Assembly: GCF_025244825.1 (NCBI RefSeq)
Contig: NZ_CP104263.1
Location: forward strand, 1,178,001-1,242,000
Direction of reading: 5' to 3'
Source of the DNA: Arthrobacter jinronghuae
GTDB lineage: Bacteria; Actinomycetota; Actinomycetes; Actinomycetales; Micrococcaceae
Length of the DNA stretch: 64,000 bases
Positions 27,348 through 35,490 of this stretch are shown here, in pieces (the stretch's first letter is position 1; each line of letters opens with the position of its first letter). Both the position numbers and the translations under genes were made by a program. Below the pieces are notes generated by a model. That model was not told the origin of the DNA. It made no database searches and saw only the letters and a list, made by a program, of their open reading frames with translations.

Positions 27348-28178
27348 ATGGCAACGGTGAATACTGAACAGGGGACGGAGGCTGGGCGCATGAACCGCTC
27401 CGCTAGCACTCGGACACAGCGAACGGCGGGAAGCTCGTCGCTGGTTGGGCTGGCGAAGGTCATGGCCCGCCTGACGCCGCGTCAGCTGAATGACGAGTTC
27501 GCCCTCGCCACAGCCGAAATGAAGCAAAAGGGCATCAAGGCCGGCATTGCTGCCGCGTTTATGGTGGTGGCGCTGCTTATGGTCGCCGCGCTGGCCATTT
27601 CTCTGCTGGTAGCCGGCATCCTGGCACTGTCGCTGGTTCTGCCGGGCTGGCTGGCAGCCCTGCTGGTCGCCGCCTTGTTCCTGGTGATCGCAGGCATTGC
27701 CGGATTCATCGGCTACAGCCGCTTCAAGAAGACCCTGCCGCTGCTTCCGGAGGAAGCCATCCGCGGCATCCGCTACGACGTCGGCGTGCTGAAGGAAGGC
27801 CGCAGCTTCGATCCGGCCACGCTGGACAAGCCCAAGGAACCGAAGGAAAAGAAGGACAAGAAGGCCGAGAAGGATGACAAGCCTGAAGGTCCGAAGCCGC
27901 CCACTCCGGAGGAACTGCGCACCCGTGCGCGGCAGCGCCGCGAGCACCTCGCTGCCGTCCGTGACGGGCTCGGCGAGAAGGTGGACGTCAAGGCCCGCAT
28001 CCAGGAGCTCAAGTCCCGCCGTGCTGCTGCAGCCCGCGGCAAGGAAGACAGCACCGCCGGTCCCTCCACGGCCGACGACGTGCTGGCCATGATCAAGGAA
28101 CGCTGGCAGCCGCTTTCGGTAATGGCCGCCTCCCTGCTGGCACTGCTGCTCATGTCCCGTCGGCTCGCGCGAAAGTAA
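27348..28178 (+). CDS. Holin-superfamily-III-like (DUF1469) membrane protein
   Basis: This 276-residue protein has a short polar N-terminus, two adjacent membrane helices (AAFMVVALLMVAALAISLL and LAALLVAALFLVIAGIAGFI), a highly charged Lys/Glu/Pro stretch (residues about 160-190) and a last helix near the C-terminus (SVMAASLLALLLMSRRLARK). This matches the Phage_holin_3_6/DUF1469 layout common on actinobacterial chromosomes, where it is not a lysis gene. Its function is unknown. Confidence 0.72.
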   Translation: MATVNTEQGTEAGRMNRSASTRTQRTAGSSSLVGLAKVMARLTPRQLNDEFALATAEMKQKGIKAGIAAAFMVVALLMVAALAISLLVAGILALSLVLPGWLAALLVAALFLVIAGIAGFIGYSRFKKTLPLLPEEAIRGIRYDVGVLKEGRSFDPATLDKPKEPKEKKDKKAEKDDKPEGPKPPTPEELRTRARQRREHLAAVRDGLGEKVDVKARIQELKSRRAAAARGKEDSTAGPSTADDVLAMIKERWQPLSVMAASLLALLLMSRRLARK

Positions 28179-28214
28179 GCTGTACTCGTACATCTTTGAC
28201 GAGGGGAACGGACC

Positions 28215-28856
28215 GTGATCAGATTTATCGGTGCCGGAACGCGTCCCGATACGGAAATAACCGTATTGGAACGGTTCTGGACTTTACCGAATCTGGTCAC
28301 GGTCCTTCGCTTTCTCGGCATCCCCCTGTTTGTGCTGTTTATCAGCCAGGACCGGTATGGGAGTGCGTTCCTCACCTTGGTGGCAGTGGGCTGCACCGAC
28401 TGGATCGACGGCTATCTTGCCCGCAGGCTGAACCAGGTCTCCGCTACCGGCCAGTGGCTGGATCCGGTAGCGGACAGGCTGGCACTGATCATTGTGGCCG
28501 CCACTTTTGTGGTGGACGGCATCGCTCCGGCCTGGCTGATCCTCAGCATCGCCATCCCCGACGCCGTCCTGATCGCCAACTCGCTCCTGCTGTTCCGGGG
28601 AAACCCCGACCTGCCGGTGAGCATCGTCGGCAAAATCCGCACCGCGTTGCTGCTGCTGGGTGCGCCCCTGCTGCTGCTGGACCGGGTGGAGGGATTTGAC
28701 CAGCACTGGCTCGAGGTTTCCGGTTCCGCCGTGCTGGCACTGGGCTGCATCGGCCACGTCGTGGCAGCCGCCGGATACCTTGTTGCAGCGTGGCGCAAAT
28801 ACCTGCACCAGCGCGGGCAGGTACCGGCCGGAACCGGAACCGGCCATGCACCCTAG
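28215..28856 (+). CDS. CDP-alcohol phosphatidyltransferase family protein
   Basis: This 213-residue membrane enzyme transfers a phosphatidyl group from CDP-diacylglycerol to an alcohol. The full signature D-x2-DG-x2-AR-x8-G-x3-D-x3-D is seen (DWIDGYLARRLNQVSATG then QWLDPVADR). It has about five or six helices. The GTG 28215 follows GAGGGGAACGGACC. The acceptor alcohol (glycerol-3-phosphate, inositol phosphate or other) cannot be read from sequence. Confidence 0.9.
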   Translation: MIRFIGAGTRPDTEITVLERFWTLPNLVTVLRFLGIPLFVLFISQDRYGSAFLTLVAVGCTDWIDGYLARRLNQVSATGQWLDPVADRLALIIVAATFVVDGIAPAWLILSIAIPDAVLIANSLLLFRGNPDLPVSIVGKIRTALLLLGAPLLLLDRVEGFDQHWLEVSGSAVLALGCIGHVVAAAGYLVAAWRKYLHQRGQVPAGTGTGHAP

Positions 28857-28904
28857 GACGGAATCCGTTCCCGCGGACCGCACGGCAGCTTCTGGACCAG
28901 GCCG

Positions 28905-29837
28905 ATGGTAGGTATCGCCGTAGCCTGCGCCCTGGCCAGCGCCTTCTTCCTTGCCTTCGGCGCCCAGCGCCAAGGCAGTGCAGTCAAGGCAGACACGGGC
29001 GGACTGGGGCTGAACTCGTCCCAGATCAGCCGTCTGCTGCGCAACCCGCGCTGGCTACTCGGTCTTTTACTGCTGGGGACCGGCATGGCCCTGAACGTGG
29101 CCGCACTGTCGATGGCGCCGCTGACGGTGGTGCAGCCGATCGGTTCCATCGCGCTGGTCATCACGACCGTGGTGAATTCACGGGACCAGGGCCTGCACAT
29201 GAACCGCATTACGGTTGCCGCGATTACCGCGTGCGTGGCCGGCAGCATGCTCTTCGTGTCGCTGGCCATCATGGTCACCCGGTCGGAGCAGGTGGTGGAG
29301 CCGCGTCAGGAAGTGACAATTGTCCTCATCCTCGCCGTCGTCGTGCTCTTCTTCGGTGGCCTGAACGTGTTCTTCGGCAAGCGGCTCCGGGCTATTGTGC
29401 ACATCCTCGGCGCCGGCATCCTGTTCGGCTTCGTTGCGGTCCTGACCAAGGTTATTGCCGGGGACCTGCTGAACCCGAACGGCCGGTTCCTGCTGAACGT
29501 GCCCTGGTACACCATCGTGGCGATTGCCGCCGCAGGTGCACTCGGTTCCTGGTTCGTGCAGAACGCCTATTCGAGCGGCCCGCCGGACCTGGTGATTGCG
29601 GGGCTGACGGTAATCGACCCCATGGTGGGAATCGCCATCGGTATTGGAGTCCTGCACGAATTGCGGCCGGATGTTCCGGCCGTGGCCGCGGTGGCCATGT
29701 CCGTGGCGGCCTTGATTGCTATTGTTGGGGTCGTTGCCCTTTCGAGGTATCACCCTGACGTTATCCAGCGTCGGAACGAAGAGCGGAGGCGGCAAAAGCC
29801 GGCCTCAAAGAATCCGAAAGCAGGACCTACAACGTGA
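28905..29837 (+). CDS. DMT/NIPA-like membrane transporter
   Basis: This 310-residue protein has about nine membrane helices and starts MVGIAVACALASAFFLAFGAQ, with SMAPLTVVQPIGSIALVITT in the middle and IDPMVGIAIGIGVLHE near the end. These blocks recur in actinobacterial DMT proteins related to the NIPA Mg2+ transporters. The substrate is inferred only by family. The stop overlaps the next gene's GTG (GTGA). Confidence 0.75.
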   Translation: MVGIAVACALASAFFLAFGAQRQGSAVKADTGGLGLNSSQISRLLRNPRWLLGLLLLGTGMALNVAALSMAPLTVVQPIGSIALVITTVVNSRDQGLHMNRITVAAITACVAGSMLFVSLAIMVTRSEQVVEPRQEVTIVLILAVVVLFFGGLNVFFGKRLRAIVHILGAGILFGFVAVLTKVIAGDLLNPNGRFLLNVPWYTIVAIAAAGALGSWFVQNAYSSGPPDLVIAGLTVIDPMVGIAIGIGVLHELRPDVPAVAAVAMSVAALIAIVGVVALSRYHPDVIQRRNEERRRQKPASKNPKAGPTT

Positions 29838-31033
29838 CCGACGCCCCGGTAGACAAACCGCTGACTGTCCTCATCGCTTGTGACACGTATCCTCCCCACC
29901 TGAACGGCGCCGCGCAGTTCGGCTACCGGCTGGCCCGCGGGATGCATGGGCGTGGGCACAACGTCCACGTACTGGCTCCCAACGATGTCAACGGCGGCAG
30001 CCGCAGCGATCTTGAGGGGGAGTGGCCGGTCCACCGGCTCCGTTCCCACGGGGTCCCTACCCACGAATACTGGCGGATCTGCCTGCCCTGGGAGATCAAG
30101 AAGGAAATCGCACTGCTGTTCGATCGGGTGCAGCCCGACGTCGTGCACATCCAGTGCCACTACATGGTGGGGGAGTACACGCTCTACGAGGCCCGTAAGC
30201 GCGGTATCCGCGTCATTGCGACCAACCACTTCATGCCGGCGAACCTTGATCCGTTCCTGCCTTTCCCCAAGTGGTTGAAGCGGATCGTCGCGACCAACTC
30301 CTGGAAGGACATGGGTAAGGTGATGGGCCAGGCGCAGGTGGTCACCACGCCGACGCCGCTGGCCGCCGAGGCGATGTACCGCCACGCCTTCCTGCATGAC
30401 GTGATGCCGCTGTCCAACGGCATTGACGCGTCGGTTTACGAGTTGCATGACGGAGAGCAGATTCCCCCGCACGAGGCGCCCACCGTTCTTTTCGTCGGCC
30501 GGCTGGCCGAAGAAAAGCACGTGGACGTGCTGATCGATGCCGTAGCGAAGACTCCGGCCCACCTCGGGGTGCGGGCGGAGATCATCGGCGGCGGCGAGGT
30601 CCGGACCGCGCTGGAAGCCCAGGTCCAGCGGCTGGGACTGCAGGACCGGGTGGTCTTCCGCGGGTTGGTCTCCGACGAAGAGCTGCGGGAGGCGTACCTC
30701 AAGGCCGATCTGTTCTGCATGCCGGGTACCGCGGAGCTGCAGTCGCTGGTGACGCTGGAAGCAATGTCGGCGTCGAAGCCTGTGCTGCTGGCAGATGCGA
30801 TGGCGTTGCCGCACCTCGTGGACAAGGGGCGCAACGGCTACCTGTTTACGCCGGGGGACAGCTCAGAGCTGGCCGGGCGCATCACGGAGATCCTGGAACT
30901 GCCCGCCGACGAGCGGGAGAAAATGGGCCGGACCAGCCGCGAGATGGTGGACCGGCACAGCCTGGAAGCCACGCTGTCCACCTTTGAAGATCTCTACCGC
31001 GGGGATCCGGGGAAACGCGTCAACGCGGGCTGA
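29834..31033 (+). CDS. Family 4 glycosyltransferase
   Basis: This 399-residue GT-B enzyme has an N-terminal acceptor domain (DTYPPHLNGAAQFGYRLARG) and a C-terminal donor domain with VLFVGRLAEEKHVDVLI and an E-x7-E site in TAELQSLVTLEAMSASKPV. It resembles enzymes that glycosylate membrane lipids or teichuronic-type polymers. Coupling to the upstream transporter by GTGA overlap and the nearby CDP-alcohol transferase suggest envelope glycolipid synthesis; this is inference. Confidence 0.88.
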   Translation: MTDAPVDKPLTVLIACDTYPPHLNGAAQFGYRLARGMHGRGHNVHVLAPNDVNGGSRSDLEGEWPVHRLRSHGVPTHEYWRICLPWEIKKEIALLFDRVQPDVVHIQCHYMVGEYTLYEARKRGIRVIATNHFMPANLDPFLPFPKWLKRIVATNSWKDMGKVMGQAQVVTTPTPLAAEAMYRHAFLHDVMPLSNGIDASVYELHDGEQIPPHEAPTVLFVGRLAEEKHVDVLIDAVAKTPAHLGVRAEIIGGGEVRTALEAQVQRLGLQDRVVFRGLVSDEELREAYLKADLFCMPGTAELQSLVTLEAMSASKPVLLADAMALPHLVDKGRNGYLFTPGDSSELAGRITEILELPADEREKMGRTSREMVDRHSLEATLSTFEDLYRGDPGKRVNAG

Positions 31034-31088
31034 TTGGTTGTCCAGTCCCCGGACCCACTAGGATGGCATCGTTGCCTCTTGGCACCCG

Positions 31089-31162
31089 GGGGCTGTAGCT
31101 CAGCTGGTCAGAGCAGCGGACTCATAATCCGTGGGTCGTGGGTTCAAGCCCCACCAGCCCTA
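31089..31162 (+). tRNA. tRNA with CAT anticodon (Met, or Ile2)
   Basis: This 74-nt cloverleaf has acceptor GGGGCTG/CAGCCCT, D-arm GTAGCTCAGCTGGTCAGAGC, anticodon stem-loop CGGACTCATAATCCG, T-arm GTGGGTTCAAGCCCCAC and discriminator A. The first acceptor pair is G-T. Elongator Met and lysidine-modified Ile cannot be told apart here. The prophage begins just after it, so the 3' end is the likely attachment site. Confidence 0.9.
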
Positions 31163-31169
31163 CGACATT

Positions 31170-31199
31170 CCGGGCCTTCCAAGCGATTGGGAGGCCCGG
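31170..31199 (+). terminator. Terminator after the tRNA
   Basis: CCGGGCCTTCCA and TGGGAGGCCCGG arms around AGCGAT are followed by ATTTGTCT. It probably ends the tRNA transcript, and it lies inside the prophage boundary region. Confidence 0.75.
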
Positions 31200-31251
31200 A
31201 TTTGTCTCTGGTCATCGGAAAGTCATCGAAAAGTCCGTGGAGACGCGTGGA

Positions 31252-31536
31252 TTACAGGACGTCGTAGGGGTCGATCCAGTCCGACTCCTCGCGCCGGATC
31301 CGGGTCACCGCGGCGGCCGGCACCCACTCATCCGTGACCACGCCCTCCGGCTCCGCATGGAACAGAACAAACTCCTGCGTCCAGGCCAGCCCTTTGCCGT
31401 CTCTCACAGCCCCGTCAGGGAATCGGGCCCGGATGTACGGCTCACGCCGGTACGGGGCGTGTACGACCCGCCCAGGCGGGCAGGAAGTCCCGCCGGACAA
31501 GCTGTAGGGCGTGGACATGACATCAACTTTATTCAC
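31252..31536 (-). CDS. Hypothetical phage protein at the attL end
   Basis: This is a 94-residue protein from a GTG start, or 88 residues from ATG 31518 (MSTPYSLSGG). It is compact and acidic at the C-terminus (RIRREESDWIDPYDVL), with no signal peptide or helix. I recognise no domain. It is the last minus-strand gene before the tRNA and is separated from the tail operon by the plus-strand acyltransferase, so it may have its own promoter. Confidence 0.6.
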   Translation of the reverse strand: MNKVDVMSTPYSLSGGTSCPPGRVVHAPYRREPYIRARFPDGAVRDGKGLAWTQEFVLFHAEPEGVVTDEWVPAAAVTRIRREESDWIDPYDVL

Positions 31537-31576
31537 TCCGGGATGCTCTCATCCAGCACTGACTTAACGACAAAAC

Positions 31577-31606
31577 CGCCCCCACCCGGTGAAGGGTGAG
31601 GGCGGT
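31577..31606 (-). terminator. Hairpin with minus-strand T-tract
   Basis: CCGCCCTCACCC and GGGTGGGGGCGG arms (minus strand) are followed by TTTTGTCG. It would stop leftward transcription coming from the tail genes before the 94-residue gene. Confidence 0.7.
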
Positions 31607-31627
31607 CACTAACGTTAGGATGTCTGG

Positions 31628-32215
31628 ATGAAGACTATTCGGGGGACTTTCAAAGACACATCGAGTTGGGCTCGCCTGCGGGGAGCAGCAACGGGCGCAA
31701 GTATTCTCGCGGGGGAAGTCGTAGGAAATGTGCCGTCTGGAACCCTTCGGACTTTCGGCGCGAGGATGCTGGGCATGAGGGTGGCGCCCACGGCCAAGCT
31801 GTACCGCTGGCGTGAGGTACGCGCCGCCGGGAACATATCAATCGGCGATGGCTCGATCATTGGTATGCGAGCGACCCTGGATGGGCGCGAAGGAATCGTG
31901 ATCGGGAAGAACGTCAACATTTCCAGCGAGGTGGCTCTTTGGACTCTGCAGCACGACTACAACAGCCCCACTTTCGCGACTTCGGGCGGGCCGATCGTTA
32001 TCCGCGACCGCGCTTGGATTAGCTTCAGGGCAACCATCCTGCCGGGTGTGGTCATCGGCGAAGGGGCTGTCGTAGCCGCCAACTCGGTCGTCACGAAAGA
32101 CGTTGAGCCCTTCACGGTCGTTGGCGGCATCCCCGCCAAGAAGATCGGGGAGAGGAACCCGAGCGTCTCCTATGAGTGGACCAAGGCCCGCAGCCACGCC
32201 CCCTGGCTGATTTAA
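31628..32215 (+). CDS. Hexapeptide-repeat acyltransferase (prophage cargo)
   Basis: This 195-residue left-handed beta-helix protein belongs to the WbbJ/WcaF/maltose-acetyltransferase type, which O-acetylates sugars with acetyl-CoA. Hexapeptide turns are seen in ISIGDGSIIGMRATL, IVIGKNVNISSEV and the C-terminal IVIRDRAWISFRATILPGVV. The catalytic-type His is in LQHDYNSP, and PFTVVGGIPAKKIG closes the helix. It lies on the plus strand against the tail operon, next to attL and between two hairpins, the usual place for a lysogenic-conversion gene. The likely target is a surface polysaccharide or teichoic acid, by inference. Confidence 0.88.
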   Translation: MKTIRGTFKDTSSWARLRGAATGASILAGEVVGNVPSGTLRTFGARMLGMRVAPTAKLYRWREVRAAGNISIGDGSIIGMRATLDGREGIVIGKNVNISSEVALWTLQHDYNSPTFATSGGPIVIRDRAWISFRATILPGVVIGEGAVVAANSVVTKDVEPFTVVGGIPAKKIGERNPSVSYEWTKARSHAPWLI

Positions 32216-32248
32216 CGCCAACCTCGGGTGGGTCCCGCAGGGAAAGCA

Positions 32249-32282
32249 CGCAGGCCCCCACGATTCGAGGTCGGGGCCTGCG
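32249..32282. terminator. Hairpin between acyltransferase and tail operon
   Basis: CGCAGGCCCC and GGGGCCTGCG arms form a perfect 10-bp stem with a 14-nt loop between convergent genes. There is no T-tract, so it may be a weak bidirectional terminator. Confidence 0.6.
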
Positions 32283-32293
32283 CGGCACAACTG

Positions 32294-32989
32294 CTAGGCC
32301 ACTTGCCACTCAGTCATCAGAGCCGTGTTTAGGGCGGTTGCCTGCGCGTCGGTAAGCGCTTGATCCCATAGCGCGAACTCATAGCCCCGAAAGGCTGCAG
32401 TGTTGGCGTTCATACCCCAGAGCACAGTCGGGTCGGCGGCTGAGGGGGCGCTGCCAGCCCCTGCCGTAACGGCCCCATTCACCCACACCTTAGTGTCGGC
32501 GGCACTGAAGCGCGCAATAACGACCTTGCGGGCGGTGCCAATAGCGGGCGCCGAACTCGTCAGCGAGTCGCCCACGAGTACATTCCCGCCGCCGTTGATG
32601 GCGATATTCTTACCGCCATATCGTGCGACGTATTGAGCCGACGGATTGGTGGTGAATTCAAACACGACAGCCATGGTGATTGCTGCCGGTGCAGCTTTCG
32701 ACCCCTGCAGCAACTTCTTTGCGGGCGTGATGCTGAAGAGCAGGTGCGGCGGCAGCCCGGATGAGGAGTTTTCCAGGGTGGGCTGCTGGTCAACCAACCC
32801 TCGGGCCAGGGTAATTCCTCCGTTGAGGTCTGGCAGGGCGCCTACATTGGCACCTAGTGCCGTCGTCAATGTATAGGGCAAATAGCGGTGGGCCGGCGCG
32901 GGCCCAGGTAGTCCGTGGAGGATGAAGGGAAGCCCCTCCACCCCGGACCCACTGAAGGTGGTGGGAAGGACGATCTGTGTTCCGGTCAT
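32294..32989 (-). CDS. Tail-tip protein with LamG/concanavalin-like domain
   Basis: This is a 231-residue protein. Its second half has the strand pattern of LamG/concanavalin-A-like sugar-binding domains: KVVIARFSAADTKVWVNGA, then FRGYEFALWDQALTDAQA before the end. It is the last gene of the tail operon, directly after the SGNH tail protein (3 bp gap), so it is a likely receptor-binding or accessory fibre protein. No catalytic motif is visible. Confidence 0.7.
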   Translation of the reverse strand: MTGTQIVLPTTFSGSGVEGLPFILHGLPGPAPAHRYLPYTLTTALGANVGALPDLNGGITLARGLVDQQPTLENSSSGLPPHLLFSITPAKKLLQGSKAAPAAITMAVVFEFTTNPSAQYVARYGGKNIAINGGGNVLVGDSLTSSAPAIGTARKVVIARFSAADTKVWVNGAVTAGAGSAPSAADPTVLWGMNANTAAFRGYEFALWDQALTDAQATALNTALMTEWQVA

Positions 32990-32992
32990 ATT

Positions 32993-34645
32993 TTAGGCCC
33001 AGCCTCTCGAAATGAATTCTTGTTTTACTCGCTTGGAGACCGCAGTCCGGCCCGCCAGGTTCAGGTGCACGTCATCACTACGGAAGCTCCGTGGGGTCAA
33101 GCCCGCAGCAATGTCGGCGCGGTCGTCAGTGGTAAACACGATCCCCGCGGCTGTTGCTGCGGCGTCGGTGCGGAGCCAGTCTGCCACCCGCACATAGTTC
33201 TCCGGCCACTCTTGGGAGTAAGCCCAATTCACAGCGTCGGCGCTTTCAGTGCTGTTGGCCCACGGCAGTACCTGCAGGACGAGGAACCGCTTCACCCCGG
33301 CACTCTGGTACGCTGCCATCGCCCGCACGGCGTTGAGGTTACTGGTCACTCCGGTCGGATCGTTGCGGCCCACCCAGTAGACCTGCACCCAGTCGCGCCG
33401 GGTCGCACCATCATCGGGGGTGAACTTGGCTGGCTCCCTCAACACGACAGCAGCACCCGCCGTGTCGCGGGTAAACGTCCATGGGCCGGTGAAGCTATCA
33501 GATTTGAGTACGCCTGGGATGCCAGCAATGACGCCTCGCCGATGGTTGTTGGTGGCGGTGGGCACGTTCACGGGGTCCACATTGAGAGTCACGTTCGCGG
33601 GACCGCTGGCCGGGATCGTGTTGTTCGAGAACGTAACCAAAGCCTGTGCCCCGCCCTGCCGGGCCGCGATCGGCTTGGCGGGCTGCGAGGACCAACCGCC
33701 GTTGTAGAACGGCACGCGCAGGTCGTTGGCAAGCAGCGCGATCCACGATGTAGTGTCGCCGCCGATCTCCGTTATGGAGTCACCCCATGCGGCCACTCCG
33801 GGGCCAGCGACGAGCCCCTTCGGGAGGTTTGCAGATGCCCCGCCGCCGCCACGGGCCACAATGCGCTCAGCGGCCCACTTCGGCACAGTTCCGTCCTGCT
33901 GGATGACGAGCTCGGAATACCGGCGCCCATCGGTGAATCCGCCCGCATAGACACTGTCTCTGAATGGCGCGAAGGCGGAACCGGACAAGTAGGTCTCCGC
34001 GAAATCTAGTCCGGGGATCTCAACGCCGCCGTCATGACGAACAAGGAGGGATGCGCGACGGCGCTGATCTGTGATAGCCCAAGCATAGGTTGGGTTGTCG
34101 AGGACTCGCTGCATTCGCTGGTCTGCGCCTTCGACCAGATCCTTATTCCCAACCTCAGTGGCGACTGCCGCTGCTGCCGCAGCTGCTACGGCTGGCTGTG
34201 CTGCAACTGCAGACGCGGCGATGGCCGGGATGTCCGCCCGCTGGATGCCACGGTCTACAGCTTCGTCGGCAGGTGCTTGCGCTTCTGCTGCAGCATCTTT
34301 GGCGGCCTCCGCCGCCGCACCCGCAGACTCCTTGGCCGCCCCGGCGTCAGCCGCCGCCGTGTCAACTTTCGCGAGGATGCTCCGCACCGCATAGACGGGG
34401 ACGGGGGGCAATGTCCCGGACTTCGCCACCGCGGACCGGGTCGGGAGTTTGAACCCGCCAGCATTGTTGATGTACCCGTACGTGTCAGCCTTCGGCGCGG
34501 TACCGATCGGGCGTCCGTCCATCGCGAACACTTCCAGGGGGGTCGAGTACGAGGTGTCTGACTCGGCGTAGAACTGGACGACGGCACCCGGCTGGGGTGC
34601 GCGACCGTTCGTCGTCAGCAGGGCGTCATAAGCGTAAAGCTCCAA
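32993..34645 (-). CDS. Tail fibre protein with SGNH esterase domain
   Basis: This 550-residue tail-tip protein has three parts. Residues about 1-90 form a beta-rich baseplate-attachment domain (YAYDALLTTNGRAPQPGA). Residues about 90-160 form an Ala-rich helical/coiled region. Residues about 275-550 form an SGNH hydrolase with GDSIT (Ser290) and DDVH (Asp524, His527). Such domains deacylate surface glycans. The start is TTG 34645, 5 bases after GGAGG; an upstream in-frame TTG overlaps that ribosome site. It probably acts on the host envelope during adsorption. Confidence 0.86.
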   Translation of the reverse strand: MELYAYDALLTTNGRAPQPGAVVQFYAESDTSYSTPLEVFAMDGRPIGTAPKADTYGYINNAGGFKLPTRSAVAKSGTLPPVPVYAVRSILAKVDTAAADAGAAKESAGAAAEAAKDAAAEAQAPADEAVDRGIQRADIPAIAASAVAAQPAVAAAAAAAVATEVGNKDLVEGADQRMQRVLDNPTYAWAITDQRRRASLLVRHDGGVEIPGLDFAETYLSGSAFAPFRDSVYAGGFTDGRRYSELVIQQDGTVPKWAAERIVARGGGGASANLPKGLVAGPGVAAWGDSITEIGGDTTSWIALLANDLRVPFYNGGWSSQPAKPIAARQGGAQALVTFSNNTIPASGPANVTLNVDPVNVPTATNNHRRGVIAGIPGVLKSDSFTGPWTFTRDTAGAAVVLREPAKFTPDDGATRRDWVQVYWVGRNDPTGVTSNLNAVRAMAAYQSAGVKRFLVLQVLPWANSTESADAVNWAYSQEWPENYVRVADWLRTDAAATAAGIVFTTDDRADIAAGLTPRSFRSDDVHLNLAGRTAVSKRVKQEFISRGWA

Positions 34646-34705
34646 AGGGGCCTCCAAAAGGGCATGAAAAAAGGCCCCCAGTGGAGGCCCCGGAATGGGT
34701 GGGGG

Positions 34706-35026
34706 TCAGGCGCGGTGCTTCGGTTCGTCGCCGTCGCGGGATAGCTGGGCGGCAAGACGCGCCGCGGTTTCCTGCGCGTTCACCACGTCGCCGTCGATGC
34801 GGAACTCCGGCACCGGCGCCTCCTGCTTCGGAGTCGATTCGGCCCGCACAGGCGCGGTGTTCGGTGCCGCGAGTCCTGCCGTGCCAAGACCAAGAACCGC
34901 GGCGGCCAAGTTCAGCCACACCTGTGTATCCTCCCCGCCGACGAAGCCGAGGATCACCAGCACGGGGATGGCAGCCGCGACGATGCCGTAAATCCACTTA
35001 CGAGTGTTCGGGTCTTTGATGAACAT
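34706..35026 (-). CDS. Putative holin
   Basis: This 106-residue protein has a short basic N-terminus (MFIKDPNTRKW), two membrane helices (YGIVAAAIPVLVILGFVG and VWLNLAAAVLGLGTAGLAA) and a charged cytoplasmic tail, the layout of actinophage holins. It lies near the CHAP endolysin. Its ATG overlaps the upstream stop (TGATG). Confidence 0.75.
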   Translation of the reverse strand: MFIKDPNTRKWIYGIVAAAIPVLVILGFVGGEDTQVWLNLAAAVLGLGTAGLAAPNTAPVRAESTPKQEAPVPEFRIDGDVVNAQETAARLAAQLSRDGDEPKHRA

Positions 35027-35481
35027 CAGGACTCCTCGGGTGCGGGGTGGGGCTGTGCAGCGGTGGCTTTGGGTGCGGCGTCGATGAACTTCTGCGGGAC
35101 CACGCGGAGACTGATGCCCGCAGCGTTGACGACATTCCACTCATCGAGGGTGACCGGGCGGAGCTTGCCGGTGGCGACGTCGAGGGCGTACACCGTCGCG
35201 TCCTTCTCCGACTTCACGTAGTACGTCGGCGCGGTAGCCTCCACGGCGTCACGGATCGCCTGGCCTACTTGATCAGCGGATTGGCTACCCGCCAGGGCCT
35301 GCACCGCGGCGGTGAGGCCTGCCATTTCGCGCCGGACTATGTTGATGTCTCCCTGGCTGGCGATCAGCCCAGCCGGACCCGCGGTATTGATGCGTCCCGC
35401 GACGGTGGAGAGGTTGGTCTGTTCGTTCATAAGGTGACGGAGATTCTTTTCGAAGTCTTCGCGTCCTGCGTAGTAGCCCAT
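35026..35481 (-). CDS. Hypothetical phage protein in lysis/tail region
   Basis: This is a 151-residue protein. It begins MGYYAGREDFEKNLRHLMNE, has a helical middle (MAGLTAAVQALAGSQSADQV) and a small beta-rich C-terminal part (YYVKSEKDATVYALDVATGK). There is no signal peptide or membrane helix. It has a strong ribosome site (GGATAGGAGGCCCCT) and lies between endolysin and holin. A tail or lysis-control role is possible; the function is unknown. Confidence 0.65.
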   Translation of the reverse strand: MGYYAGREDFEKNLRHLMNEQTNLSTVAGRINTAGPAGLIASQGDINIVRREMAGLTAAVQALAGSQSADQVGQAIRDAVEATAPTYYVKSEKDATVYALDVATGKLRPVTLDEWNVVNAAGISLRVVPQKFIDAAPKATAAQPHPAPEES

Positions 35482-35490
35482 AGGGGCCTC

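Noticed and set aside
27348..28178. The holin-like host protein as a remnant of another prophage
   Set aside because: No other phage genes surround it, and this DUF1469-type protein is common on actinobacterial chromosomes.
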